Assembly: GCA_049325415.1 (NCBI GenBank)
Contig: JBMOLL010000050.1
Location: 15,298 to 79,297 of the forward strand
Source: JBMOLL01 sp049325415
Lineage (GTDB): Bacteria; Bacteroidota; Bacteroidia; Bacteroidales; GCA-2748055
Direction of reading: 5' to 3'
DNA: 64,000 bases
The notes beneath the pieces were generated by a model, which was not told the DNA's origin, did no database searches, and saw only the letters and a program-made list of their open reading frames with translations. The translations under genes and the position numbers were made by a program. Positions 7,653-16,064 of this stretch are shown here, one piece after another (positions within the stretch are counted from its first letter, which is position 1; each line of letters begins with the position of its first letter).

Positions 7653-9659
7653 TTAAGGGGTTTGCTCTTTGTCGTACCAGGCCAGCATGGCCTTTTGATT
7701 ATCGGCCTTGTTGATCTCTTTATAGAAATTATAAAGATCCTGGTAGTTGTCTTTTGGAAATGTACCGTTTTTCCGTTCCATGCTGCGGACAAACATAATT
7801 CTGTTCCCATCGGCTTCCACATGGGAATGATAACGGCCGAATACCGAGGTGATCTCCTGGTCTTCGGGCAGAAACTCAATTCTGTAATCTTCGGGAATGG
7901 TGTAAATAATGGTATCCGTATCCAGGTAAGCCATCCTGACGTAAATGTCATTTTTCCGTTCATCGAGCTTATCGGGAATGAAAGAGGTCTTGTTCATCAG
8001 GTTCAGTGGCAGGAAGATCCGGCTGCCGGTCTTGCTGGTATAGCGGTTCAGGCTGATGTCCAGGTCGAGGTCAATTTCAGGATGTATACCCGGTAACTCC
8101 GTAAATTTATAGCTGTTGAGAATAAACTCCTTGATGTCGATCATATCATAGAGTTCTTTTTTCTGCTGGTCCGCATCAAGATAATTCAGATAGTAAACTT
8201 CTTCAAATTGCAGATTACCGTATTCAATTTGGGCCGAGCAGTTTGCAGTAAAGTCCTTATTAAAAACCACTTCTGCTTTTGTATTCATAAAATTATCATG
8301 ACTTCCATATGATGGCGTTTTTACCAGTTGGCCCCCATTTTCTGTTATTAAAAGAGCCCAGCGGTCATCTGTAAATTCTCCCAGGTATCCGCAGGGAAGG
8401 GTCTGGCTGGTACATTCAAGCCACATACTGTCTTTTTCAAAGGGAACACAGAGAATGATGTGGTTAAACTGCTGACAGGGAAAATCAATAAGAACAGGTT
8501 CATGACTGGATCCTGCCTGAACCTTTGTATACAGACTTCTGATACCGGCAACCTTTAATAAAGAGTGCATATAGTTGGTCAGCGCCTTACAGTCTCCGTA
8601 TCCGAATTTTTCCACATAGGAAGCGGGATATGGTTTTAATCCTCCTATCCCCAGGGTTACATTGACATAACGGGTCTTTTTCTGCATATATTTATAAAGT
8701 ATCTCCACTTTCTGTCTTTCTGAAGTGGCATCTTTTATCAGCTTGTAAATTTCTGCCATCCCTTCAGGTGATATTTCATCAAGACCGGAATTCAGGTTGA
8801 GATGAAATCTTCCGAATTCTTCCCAACTGGCGGTTGATCCGGAATAACCGTCAATCAGGAATTCTTCCGGCTTGATCATAACCGTCGGGGTCATCTCAAA
8901 ATAGGGAGGTGAAAACTGTTCATCCGGAAAGGCGCGAATGGAATTCACCTTCCAGCTGTAACGTTTGATGCCATTCCCCGATGTCACTTCCGGCTCACTG
9001 GCTGAAAAGGTTTTCATGCTTACCCCGTAGGATTCCGGAACAGTAAGATCCAGGGAGCCTCTTTCCACCGAAGTATTGGAGCCCCGCTGGGGATTCCAGT
9101 CGGGGAAACTTATAAAATTCGTTACCCTGCTCACCAGCTTATAAACTATCGTGTAAGGATAGCTGTTCATTAGCGGTTTGTAGGTTTTAATCCGGCTTTT
9201 CTGATAGAGCGTACCCGAGGAGATATAGCTTCGGTCTTCGATGTCCCTGGGTTTGACATTGCCGATCAGCATTCCATTCATATCATACACAGAGATTTCA
9301 ATGGTTTGGAGGGAGATCCAATCATCATAGTAGCCAATCACCCTGGCATAGGTCTCGCCTCCCTTGCCGAGAATTGTGATTGCCGCTGATTCGGTAACCG
9401 TGTAGGAATTTATATCAGCCACTGCGTATTCCACATCGAAGTACCGGACCACCGCCGAGGCATCTTTTTTGAGGTCCTCGGAGATCAGTCCTGCAGCGAG
9501 ATCGAGACGGTTGTTGCCTGCGAAAACATTGGAAATGAAAACGCTGAAGAAAAGTACAATTCCTGCCAGGCGGAGGTGTGAGCAGATCTGCGCTGGTTTT
9601 TTGTATAAATGTCCGGCTTTTATCGCTGCAATGCCGGAGCGGAGCTCATTCATGATCAT
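7653..9659 (-). CDS. DUF3857/transglutaminase-like exported protein (paralogue A)
   Basis: A 668-residue protein with a late N-terminal hydrophobic signal (about 29-47, LAGIVLFFSVFISNVFA). The DUF3857 domain fills about 60-290. A transglutaminase-like core follows at about 300-430: its catalytic Cys is present (GYGDCKALTNYM), followed by the His (FNHIILCVP) and the acidic position (WLECTSQT). A C-terminal beta domain resembles DUF3858 (YRIEFLPEDQE). Family members are exported; substrates are not known. It ends 11 bases before a paralogue that has lost the Cys, so one active and one inactive copy may be co-expressed. Confidence 0.85.
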   Translation of the reverse strand: MIMNELRSGIAAIKAGHLYKKPAQICSHLRLAGIVLFFSVFISNVFAGNNRLDLAAGLISEDLKKDASAVVRYFDVEYAVADINSYTVTESAAITILGKGGETYARVIGYYDDWISLQTIEISVYDMNGMLIGNVKPRDIEDRSYISSGTLYQKSRIKTYKPLMNSYPYTIVYKLVSRVTNFISFPDWNPQRGSNTSVERGSLDLTVPESYGVSMKTFSASEPEVTSGNGIKRYSWKVNSIRAFPDEQFSPPYFEMTPTVMIKPEEFLIDGYSGSTASWEEFGRFHLNLNSGLDEISPEGMAEIYKLIKDATSERQKVEILYKYMQKKTRYVNVTLGIGGLKPYPASYVEKFGYGDCKALTNYMHSLLKVAGIRSLYTKVQAGSSHEPVLIDFPCQQFNHIILCVPFEKDSMWLECTSQTLPCGYLGEFTDDRWALLITENGGQLVKTPSYGSHDNFMNTKAEVVFNKDFTANCSAQIEYGNLQFEEVYYLNYLDADQQKKELYDMIDIKEFILNSYKFTELPGIHPEIDLDLDISLNRYTSKTGSRIFLPLNLMNKTSFIPDKLDERKNDIYVRMAYLDTDTIIYTIPEDYRIEFLPEDQEITSVFGRYHSHVEADGNRIMFVRSMERKNGTFPKDNYQDLYNFYKEINKADNQKAMLAWYDKEQTP

Positions 9660-9670
9660 GCTGCTTTTAC

Positions 9671-11695
9671 TTACAGGTTTTTCTTAAGTACGATATGCTG
9701 GGAATGTTTATCCACGATGAGGGCGAAAAATTCCTTCAGGATCGCGTAATCGGAGGGCAGGTATTCATCCTTGCTTATCGTATACTTTGATATCAGCTGG
9801 ATCGTGTTATTCATCGTGCTGATATTGAAGATGAATTTCCCGCCGTTATCCGGCATGCTGATCATTTTAGGTTCAGGAACTTCATCAATCGTATATCCAT
9901 CAGGAATTTTAAGTGTAATAATGTTGGTCACCTCCCTCGGATAAGCAAAGTTTACGGGGTAAACCCTTTCTTCCAGTTTAAAGGGATTGTCCTCCAGTCC
10001 GTCGTATAGTTTTACCGGTATCATCACAAGATCCCCCATATCCCCTACCATATCCGACAGGTCAACACTGAGTTCGAGTTTGAAAACATCCTGACGTGCG
10101 GAGTCAAGGCCGATTTTATAATCTTCAATAATCATTCCCTTGTTTATATCTGAGAGATTTTTGATATAAGCGGCATCTTCCGTGTAGGTGTCATATTCCT
10201 TTCTTTCGTCGATCCCGTAATAGCCCGTATGGTTATAAACCAGCTGTCCCTTCAGGCTGCCATCGGTACCGAGGGTCAGGTTGTAAAAAGAGTTATAATT
10301 GCTGGTGACAGTTGGTTTCATGCTGACAAAGGTGGGACCGCTTGGCTTGATTACCACACCCTGGCCGTTGAGGCATTTCTCGGGGAGGATCCCGGGGCTG
10401 AAATAGGGATCGGAAGCATCCAGCAGGATCTCTTTCCCATCGATAATCGCATCAACGATCATATGATTGAGTTTTTTGAGCGTGGGATGGGTGGGGGGTA
10501 TGATCCCGTTGCTGCGGGTGCTCAGAACAACAGGGTAGCACTGGATTCCCAGTTCCTGAAGGAGGTTCAGGAGTATGAAGTTGATTTCTGCAGAACTCCC
10601 GCTCCGGCGGTTATAGGTATCGCGCAGGGTGGTGTTGACCCAGTAATAGTTGGTCTTATTCCAGGCAATGTATTTTTTCACGAAGTCATACGCCATCACC
10701 AGTCTTGTTGCCGGATCCGCAGTAGAGGCAGCAATGCGGTCGATAACGTCTTTGGCATAGCCTGTTTTTCCGATCTGACCTCCAAAATCAAAATCCTCCA
10801 TCAGAATTTCGTTCACCCGGTTCCAGGAAGTAGTACGTTCGTGGGCGCCGCCGTAATCAAAGCGCCAGTAATTGAGTTCATATTCCACCGAAGTGGCATA
10901 GTTTTCGTCATTCAGCGTATAGGCTTCCAGTTTGAGGGCAGGCATGTTTACTGCTTTCATATGAACCAGGTTGCTGGTGAAGTTGGCCGTTGCAGTCGAA
11001 TAGGTGGTCGTTACTGCGCGGTCGCCCGTCCTTTCCGACGACATTTGAGTAACAGTCTCGGAGCGACTTTCCCTGGTGGTCTCAAATCGTTCATAGCCCT
11101 TCTGGAACATGTGAAACTTGAAGTAGTCGGGGATGCGGGTGTGATATTCACTCAAAAGAGTCGGTATCGTGGTCTGAAAATACCATTCCCGAAGGTTGAA
11201 CAGGAAGTCGGATGATATATAATAGGTGATTTCCACCACGGAGCCCTCTTTAACATCGGGCATCTCGATTTTCATATTATCCCAGTACTTGTTCACTGCC
11301 TCCCTGTACACCTGGGCCCTGTCGAGTTTTGTAGTTACAACTTTTCCATCGACTATATTATAGGTGTTGCCCTTGACGGATAACAGTTTTTCTTCCCCGG
11401 AGGCGTCATGGTAAAGCGGGATCTCAAAACTGGCCCACTCATAGCCCGACGATTTGAAGATCTTGATCCGGGTATGGCGTGTATAGGTATACATCCATCC
11501 GATATTGGTCTCGTATTTGATCTCCGAATTGCCGATATCGAATAAAATTACAGCGGGAGCGCTGGAATCCAGTGCGCAAGAGCTCATGGTCAGCTCTTCA
11601 GGAACCGCTTTACCAAATTTCACCGGGGCTTTCTGGCCGCTGATATGGCAGGTAGCCAAAAGTAGGGCAAGGCCTGCCAGGAAGATTTTTTTCAT
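9671..11695 (-). CDS. DUF3857 protein with transglutaminase core lacking its Cys (paralogue B)
   Basis: A 674-residue exported protein (signal MKKIFLAGLALLLATCHISG). The order is DUF3857 (about 50-290), transglutaminase-like core (about 330-460) and a C-terminal beta domain. The His (KKLNHMIVD) and Asp (LLDASDPYF) of the core are present, but the position of the catalytic Cys reads RRSGSSAEINFIL, with Ser where paralogue A has GDCKAL. It is therefore probably a binding rather than enzymatic protein. Its closest relative in the window is the gene at 12843-14855, and both sit at the same place in a tandem segmental duplication. It may share a transcript with paralogue A, 11 bases downstream. 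Confidence 0.85.
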   Translation of the reverse strand: MKKIFLAGLALLLATCHISGQKAPVKFGKAVPEELTMSSCALDSSAPAVILFDIGNSEIKYETNIGWMYTYTRHTRIKIFKSSGYEWASFEIPLYHDASGEEKLLSVKGNTYNIVDGKVVTTKLDRAQVYREAVNKYWDNMKIEMPDVKEGSVVEITYYISSDFLFNLREWYFQTTIPTLLSEYHTRIPDYFKFHMFQKGYERFETTRESRSETVTQMSSERTGDRAVTTTYSTATANFTSNLVHMKAVNMPALKLEAYTLNDENYATSVEYELNYWRFDYGGAHERTTSWNRVNEILMEDFDFGGQIGKTGYAKDVIDRIAASTADPATRLVMAYDFVKKYIAWNKTNYYWVNTTLRDTYNRRSGSSAEINFILLNLLQELGIQCYPVVLSTRSNGIIPPTHPTLKKLNHMIVDAIIDGKEILLDASDPYFSPGILPEKCLNGQGVVIKPSGPTFVSMKPTVTSNYNSFYNLTLGTDGSLKGQLVYNHTGYYGIDERKEYDTYTEDAAYIKNLSDINKGMIIEDYKIGLDSARQDVFKLELSVDLSDMVGDMGDLVMIPVKLYDGLEDNPFKLEERVYPVNFAYPREVTNIITLKIPDGYTIDEVPEPKMISMPDNGGKFIFNISTMNNTIQLISKYTISKDEYLPSDYAILKEFFALIVDKHSQHIVLKKNL

Positions 11696-11738
11696 AGATT
11701 TGTTGGGTTAAGTGCAGGTAATGTAAATATTCGATGCT

Positions 11739-11755
11739 CCGTGTCGGCGACACGG
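11739..11755. promoter_or_regulatory. small palindrome in a divergent promoter gap
   Basis: CCGTGTC and GACACGG form a perfect 7-bp inverted repeat with a 3-base centre, between divergently read genes (DUF3857 paralogue B and the lipoprotein). It could be an operator or a hairpin. The corresponding gap in duplication copy 2 does not keep it. Confidence 0.3.
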
Positions 11756-11864
11756 GCTGTCTGAGATTCCGGGCACGATTGGACAGGGTCAACGGTTAAT
11801 TTAAAATGGCTGTTTCCTTAAAGTTATAAAAAAGGTGTATTTTATCAACTCTTTTCAGTCAATT

Positions 11865-12485
11865 ATGTATCAAAAACATGTCATAATTTTCATTTTCCTG
11901 GCATTGGCACTGACCGCCTGCAACAGGGGGCCGGAAAAGGAGATCAGCAGGGCTGTCGACCGTATCCTGACACAGTACCCGGTTTCGAACCTGCAGGACC
12001 TGTATAAATCGTTTTTTCAGGATGCCATGGGTCCCGGACATCTGATCGGCGATCCGGAATCTGCAAGGGCCTATCTTATTTACGAAATGGGAGAAGCCAG
12101 CCGCTATGATTCTGTCTTGCTGGAACCAGCCGGCTATAAGGGCAATTTTTACCGGGTCAACCTTTCACTAGTTGCCGACAGCATCATTCCGGCAGATACC
12201 TTCCTGAGGTATTTTGTTACCGGGATAAACGGATTCCGGGTACCCGGACCGGAGGGTTGGAAAAAGGAATGGAAAGTGATCCTTTCCGTGATCCAGGAGG
12301 AACATCCTGAATTGCCGGGACTGGAACGGGATAAAATGAAAATCGATTCACTGCTGGAGGCCGGTGTGTTTGTCGGACATCACAGCCAGGCTTACACAAT
12401 GGCATATGAACCGCATTACCGGCTCATTGACAGAAAACTGTTTGATGAGCATCTTCGGAAATACCTTAAGAAAAATCCTTTGTAA
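11865..12485 (+). CDS. lipoprotein of unknown function
   Basis: I do not recognise the family. The ATG at 11865 is preferred over one 30 bases upstream because it gives a compact lipoprotein signal (MYQKHVIIFIFLALALTAC). The mature protein of about 187 residues is mixed charged and aromatic, with motifs such as SNLQDLYKSFFQDAMGPGHL, DSVLLEPAGYKGNFYRVNLS, FLRYFVTGINGFRVPG and AYEPHYRLIDRKLF. A decayed second copy lies at 14965-15565, which shows that this gene belongs to the duplicated block together with the DUF3857 and HEAT-like genes. Its last 20 bases overlap the end of the convergent broken HEAT-like gene. Confidence 0.75.
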   Translation: MYQKHVIIFIFLALALTACNRGPEKEISRAVDRILTQYPVSNLQDLYKSFFQDAMGPGHLIGDPESARAYLIYEMGEASRYDSVLLEPAGYKGNFYRVNLSLVADSIIPADTFLRYFVTGINGFRVPGPEGWKKEWKVILSVIQEEHPELPGLERDKMKIDSLLEAGVFVGHHSQAYTMAYEPHYRLIDRKLFDEHLRKYLKKNPL

Positions 12486-12842
12486 GTTTTTTAAGAAGAA
12501 TTTTTCCACGCGATTTAAAACCAGCGGAGTTGAGGTCCAGTTGATCTTCAATTACCATCACCAGCTCACCTGTCAACTCGGGATACTGTTGTGTAAGGTT
12601 AGCCAGGATCTGCATGCAGTGGACCTTTATGGCTACAGGTAAGGTTACCGTTACCATTCATTTATTAAACAGGTGGGTGAGACGTCCCTGGTTTTATTCC
12701 CGCATTGTGCAGGGATATCATACTGAGGCTGAGAGAGGTAGTTCCCCGTTCCCGGGAATCTGGTTTCTTCTGTAAACTATTCGATCATTTTTTCTGAGCG
12801 CAGATCCAATTCTGTGTACTGGTTCATCATCGTTCATTCCAT
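12466..12842 (-). pseudogene. broken HEAT-like protein gene (duplication copy 1)
   Basis: Only the C-terminal ~60 residues remain readable (VAIKVHCMQILANLTQQYPE, LDLNSAGFKSRGK), almost identical to the intact gene at 15537-16064. Upstream of that, bases 12658-12842 can still be aligned by eye to the intact copy (for example CAGGTGGGTGAGACG against CAGGTCGGCGAGGCG) but carry no reading frame, and the N-terminal third is gone. It abuts the stop of the next DUF3857 gene. The gene is dead in this copy, while its lipoprotein neighbour is intact; the opposite holds in copy 2. Confidence 0.8.
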
Positions 12843-14855
12843 TTACTGATTCTTTTTCAGCACGATATGTTGCGAGTGTTTATCCACAATGATAGCGTAA
12901 AACTCTTTCAGTGCCTGGTAATCCGATGGCAAGTATTCATCCTTGCTGATCGAATATTTGGAGATTACCTGAATGGTATTGTTCAAAGTGCTTAAGCTGA
13001 AGATGAATTTTCCCCCGTTATCCGGAAGGGCTACCATTTTAGGTTCCGGAAGTTCTTCCAGTGTATAGCCCTCGGGTATTGTCAGTGAAACAATATTTGT
13101 AACTTCCCTGGGATAGGTGAAATTGACAGGGTACTTCCTTTCCTCCAGTTTAAAAGGATTTTCATTCACCCCATCGAAAAAACTCACAGGGATCAAGACC
13201 AGGTCGCCCATATTTGACATATGTTCCGAAAGGTCCACATCCAATTCCAGTTTGAAATTATCACCTTTGACCGAATCGAGAATTATTTTATAGTTCTCAA
13301 TATTAAGTCCTATATGCTTATCTGTTAAGCCCTTGATATAAGCCTCGTCATCGGTGAAATTATCATAGTTCTTTCTCTCTTCGATACCGAAATAACCGTT
13401 ATGGCTATATTCCAGTTTACCTTTGAGTGTTCCGTCGCTGCCGAGGGAAAGAGTGTAAAGGGAATTGTAGTAGCTTTTGATTAACGGTTTCAGACTCATA
13501 AATCCTGGCCCGGAGTTCCTGATTACAATACCCTGTCCATTAAGACATTTTTCGGGTAGGATACCCGGACTGAAATATGGGTCTGAGGCATCGAGAAGGA
13601 TCTTTTTCCCGTTGATCTTTGTATAAACAATCATGTGATTTAGCTTTTTCAGCGTGGCATGGGTCGGGGGGATGATCCCATTGCTACGGGTGCTGAGAAC
13701 GACCGGATAAGCCTGGATCCCTAACTCCTGTAGGATGTTCAGAAGTATGAAGTTGATCTCGGAGGAGTTACCAATCCGGCGGTTATATACTTCCCGAAGA
13801 CTTGTACCGACAGCAAAGGAATTTTTTTTATTCCAGGCAATGTGTTTTCTTACATAATTATATGCCATAGACATTCTTTCCGTTGTGTCGGAACTTTCAG
13901 CACTGATCAAATCGATTATATCGGTAGCATAACCTGCTTTCCCGATTTGTCCGCCAAAATCAGAAGCTTTCATCAGGATTTCGTTTACACGGTCCCATGA
14001 AGTAGTAAAGTCCTGGGGACCACCGCTTTTAAAGCGATAATATTCAAGTTCGTAATCCACAGAAGTGGCATAATTTTTTTCATTTAATGAATAAGCTTCC
14101 AGGTTGAGGGCCGGCATATTAACCGCTTTCATGTGTAAAATGCTACTTGTGTAATTTTCATTTGTCGAATTATAGCCCTTGTTTCCTGATCCACTCGTAG
14201 TAACCTTAGAGATGGTCTTTGAGTTGGATTCCTGCGTGGTTTGAAAACTCTCATAGCCTTTCTGGAAAACATGGAACTTAAAGTAGTCGGGGATACTGGT
14301 ATGGTATTCGCTGAGAAGGGTCGGGATCGTGGTCTGAAAGTACCAATCCCTCAGATTGAAGATGAAATCAGATCTGATATAATAGGATACTTCCACCACA
14401 GAACCTTCTTTGACATCCGGCATCTCAAATTTCATATTAAACCAGTTTTTATCCTGTTCCTCTTCGAAGACCTGTTCACGATCAAGCTTACTTATAACCT
14501 CTTTTCCATCAATAAGATTATAGGTGTTCCCTTTAATTGAAACCAGCTTTTCTTCGCCGGATGTTGAATGGTACAGCGGGATCTCGAAACTGGCCCAGTT
14601 ATAGCCGGAAGATTTGAATATTTTTATGCGGATATGTCTGGAAAAAGTGTACATCCAGCCAATGTTGTTTTCGTACCTGATCTCCGAATTCCCAACGTCA
14701 AATAAAATGACTGCAGATGCAGTTGAATCCAGCTCACAATAAGTCATTTTCAGTTCTTCAGGAACTGCTTTGCCGAACTTCACCGGAGTTTTCTGTCCGC
14801 TGATCTGTCCGATGGCAAGAAGGAGAGTCAGGCTGATAAAGAAGATTTTTTTCAT
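12843..14855 (-). CDS. DUF3857 protein with transglutaminase core lacking its Cys (paralogue B')
   Basis: A 670-residue exported protein (signal MKKIFFISLTLLLAIGQISG), collinear with the gene at 9671-11695 from the signal to the shared C-terminal end (VDKHSQHIVLKKN). Here too the transglutaminase Cys is replaced (RRIGNSSEINFIL), while the His (KKLNHMIVY) and Asp (LLDASDPYF) remain. Loss of the Cys therefore predates the duplication, and the long open frame in both copies suggests selection for a non-catalytic role. The central linker is lower in complexity and more Ser/Asn-rich than in paralogue B. Confidence 0.85.
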   Translation of the reverse strand: MKKIFFISLTLLLAIGQISGQKTPVKFGKAVPEELKMTYCELDSTASAVILFDVGNSEIRYENNIGWMYTFSRHIRIKIFKSSGYNWASFEIPLYHSTSGEEKLVSIKGNTYNLIDGKEVISKLDREQVFEEEQDKNWFNMKFEMPDVKEGSVVEVSYYIRSDFIFNLRDWYFQTTIPTLLSEYHTSIPDYFKFHVFQKGYESFQTTQESNSKTISKVTTSGSGNKGYNSTNENYTSSILHMKAVNMPALNLEAYSLNEKNYATSVDYELEYYRFKSGGPQDFTTSWDRVNEILMKASDFGGQIGKAGYATDIIDLISAESSDTTERMSMAYNYVRKHIAWNKKNSFAVGTSLREVYNRRIGNSSEINFILLNILQELGIQAYPVVLSTRSNGIIPPTHATLKKLNHMIVYTKINGKKILLDASDPYFSPGILPEKCLNGQGIVIRNSGPGFMSLKPLIKSYYNSLYTLSLGSDGTLKGKLEYSHNGYFGIEERKNYDNFTDDEAYIKGLTDKHIGLNIENYKIILDSVKGDNFKLELDVDLSEHMSNMGDLVLIPVSFFDGVNENPFKLEERKYPVNFTYPREVTNIVSLTIPEGYTLEELPEPKMVALPDNGGKFIFSLSTLNNTIQVISKYSISKDEYLPSDYQALKEFYAIIVDKHSQHIVLKKNQ

Positions 14856-14964
14856 TGACTTGTTTGGAAAGTTTGTGTTTGGTAAAAACTCTTCACTCCA
14901 GGTTTTGGACGGGATCGGTCATGGTTCCGGCTTGTGAAGGATAGGATCAACGGAAAATTCTAAA

Positions 14965-15565
14965 ATGACTGTTTCTTTAAAATTAAAAAAAATCAGGATG
15001 ACTCAAAATAATTTCTTCCAGAATATGAATAAAGCAATTATTCTCTTGGAGTTTTTGTTTTATCCATTTGTCCGGTTACAGACCTTCAGGACCTGTACCG
15101 GTTATTTTCCTATATTTTTTTGTTGGATCCAGATTACCTCATCAGTGATCCGGGTTCCGGCATGGCCAGTCTTTTTTATAGGATTAGAATACTACCCGCT
15201 TAGATTCCGTTTTACTGGAACCTACAGGATTTATGGCGAATCTATACCTGTTTTTGATTACCGAACCACGATACCTGTTGATACCTTCAGGCAATGTTTT
15301 GTATCCGGTGACAATGGCTTTCCTGCCGAGGATGCGAATGTATGGGAAAAGCAATGGTACAAGATCGTCAGGGTGATATCCGGTGGATATCCCGGTCTGC
15401 CGGATGGGTAGCGCGAAAAAGAGCTTATTGTTTCCCTTCCTGATGAGGTCGGGATTGTCGGACATCCTGGTCCGGAAGATGGAAACCTTTGAACCGTATT
15501 ATATCTTGATCGAAAGTGGTCTTTTTGAGACCTGTCTCAGGAAATATCCTGCCTGCTGTTCGTAA
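14965..15565 (+). pseudogene. decayed copy of the lipoprotein at 11865-12485
   Basis: Homology to the intact lipoprotein continues along the whole stretch but jumps between frames. One frame gives DSVLLEPTGFMANLYL (intact: DSVLLEPAGYKGNFYR), another IPVDTFRQCFVSGDNGF (intact: IPADTFLRYFVTGINGF), and a third TFEPYYILIESGLFETCLRKY in two pieces (intact: AYEPHYRLIDRKLFDEHLRKY). The DNA before 15180 also aligns (TTCAGGACCTGTACCGG). No usable signal peptide remains. At least two frameshifts and a lost 5' end make this a pseudogene. Confidence 0.85.
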
Positions 15566-16064
15566 GATATTTGAGGATCATTTTTCCACGCGATTTAAAA
15601 CCAGCTGAGTTGAGGTCCAGTTGATCTTCAATTACCATCACCAGCTCACCTGTCAACTCGGGATACTGTTGTGTAAGGTTAGCCAGGATCTGCATGCAGT
15701 GGACCTTTATGGCTACAGGTACGGTTTCCGTTACCATCCAATTGAAGCACAGGTCGGCGAGGCGGCCCTGTTCTTTTGGTCCCACTTTGTGCCGGGAGAT
15801 CATCCGAAGGCAGGAGCGCCGGAATCCGTCAGACTTTTTTGGAAGTTGCCTGATCAGGGCTGGCAGATGACGTGTAGCCAGTCCGGGGCAGGCCTCGTCG
15901 CAGTAATCGGCTACCCAGGCAGCGCGCCAGGAGACCGGGTCGTCCTCAAAAATCATCAGCGAGACCAGTTCATCGAAATTTTCCTGCGATGAGCCGATCT
16001 CGCTGATTATCCGGTCCCTCATCACCCTGTTGGGCGGATTTCGGAACTGTTCTTTGAGGGTCAT
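15537..16064 (-). CDS. small helical HEAT/ARM-like protein
   Basis: A 175-residue soluble protein without a signal. It is made of helix pairs (NFDELVSLMIFEDDPVSWRA, HLPALIRQLPKKSDGFRRSC, VAIKVHCMQILANLTQQYPE, LTGELVMVIEDQLDLNSAGF), the spacing seen in HEAT/ARM scaffolds, so a protein-binding role is likely. The specific family is not recognised. Its ATG overlaps the DUF4412 stop codon (ATGA at 16061-16064), which points to translational coupling. A broken second copy is at 12466-12842. Its 3' end overlaps the dead lipoprotein copy. Confidence 0.75.
   Translation of the reverse strand: MTLKEQFRNPPNRVMRDRIISEIGSSQENFDELVSLMIFEDDPVSWRAAWVADYCDEACPGLATRHLPALIRQLPKKSDGFRRSCLRMISRHKVGPKEQGRLADLCFNWMVTETVPVAIKVHCMQILANLTQQYPELTGELVMVIEDQLDLNSAGFKSRGKMILKYLTNSRQDIS

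Larger units (their letters stand above)
9671..12842. repeat. segmental duplication, copy 1
   Basis: This unit holds DUF3857 paralogue B, an intact lipoprotein gene and a broken HEAT-like gene. The same three genes, in the same order and orientations, follow directly in copy 2 (12843 to about 16064). Homology also covers the divergent promoter gap (the GGTCAACGG and TAAAATGGCTG region at 11789-11810). Most of the unit has diverged clearly from copy 2, but the stretch 12501-12640 is nearly identical to it. Confidence 0.8.
12843..16064. repeat. segmental duplication, copy 2
   Basis: This unit holds DUF3857 paralogue B', a decayed lipoprotein gene and the intact HEAT-like gene, directly abutting copy 1 at about 12842/12843. 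The gap between the divergent genes is also homologous (GGATCAACGG, CTAAAATGACTGTTTC at about 14944-14975). The intact HEAT-like gene overlaps the DUF4412 gene, which has no second copy, so this side is probably the ancestral arrangement. Confidence 0.8.

Noticed and set aside
10229..11215. A 328-codon plus-strand open frame
   Set aside because: It is antisense to the DUF3857 gene and arises from its codon bias; the paralogue at 12843-14855 does not keep it open.
14965..15411. A 148-codon open frame as a real gene
   Set aside because: It is a chance join of pieces of the decayed lipoprotein copy; matching segments lie in other frames as well.
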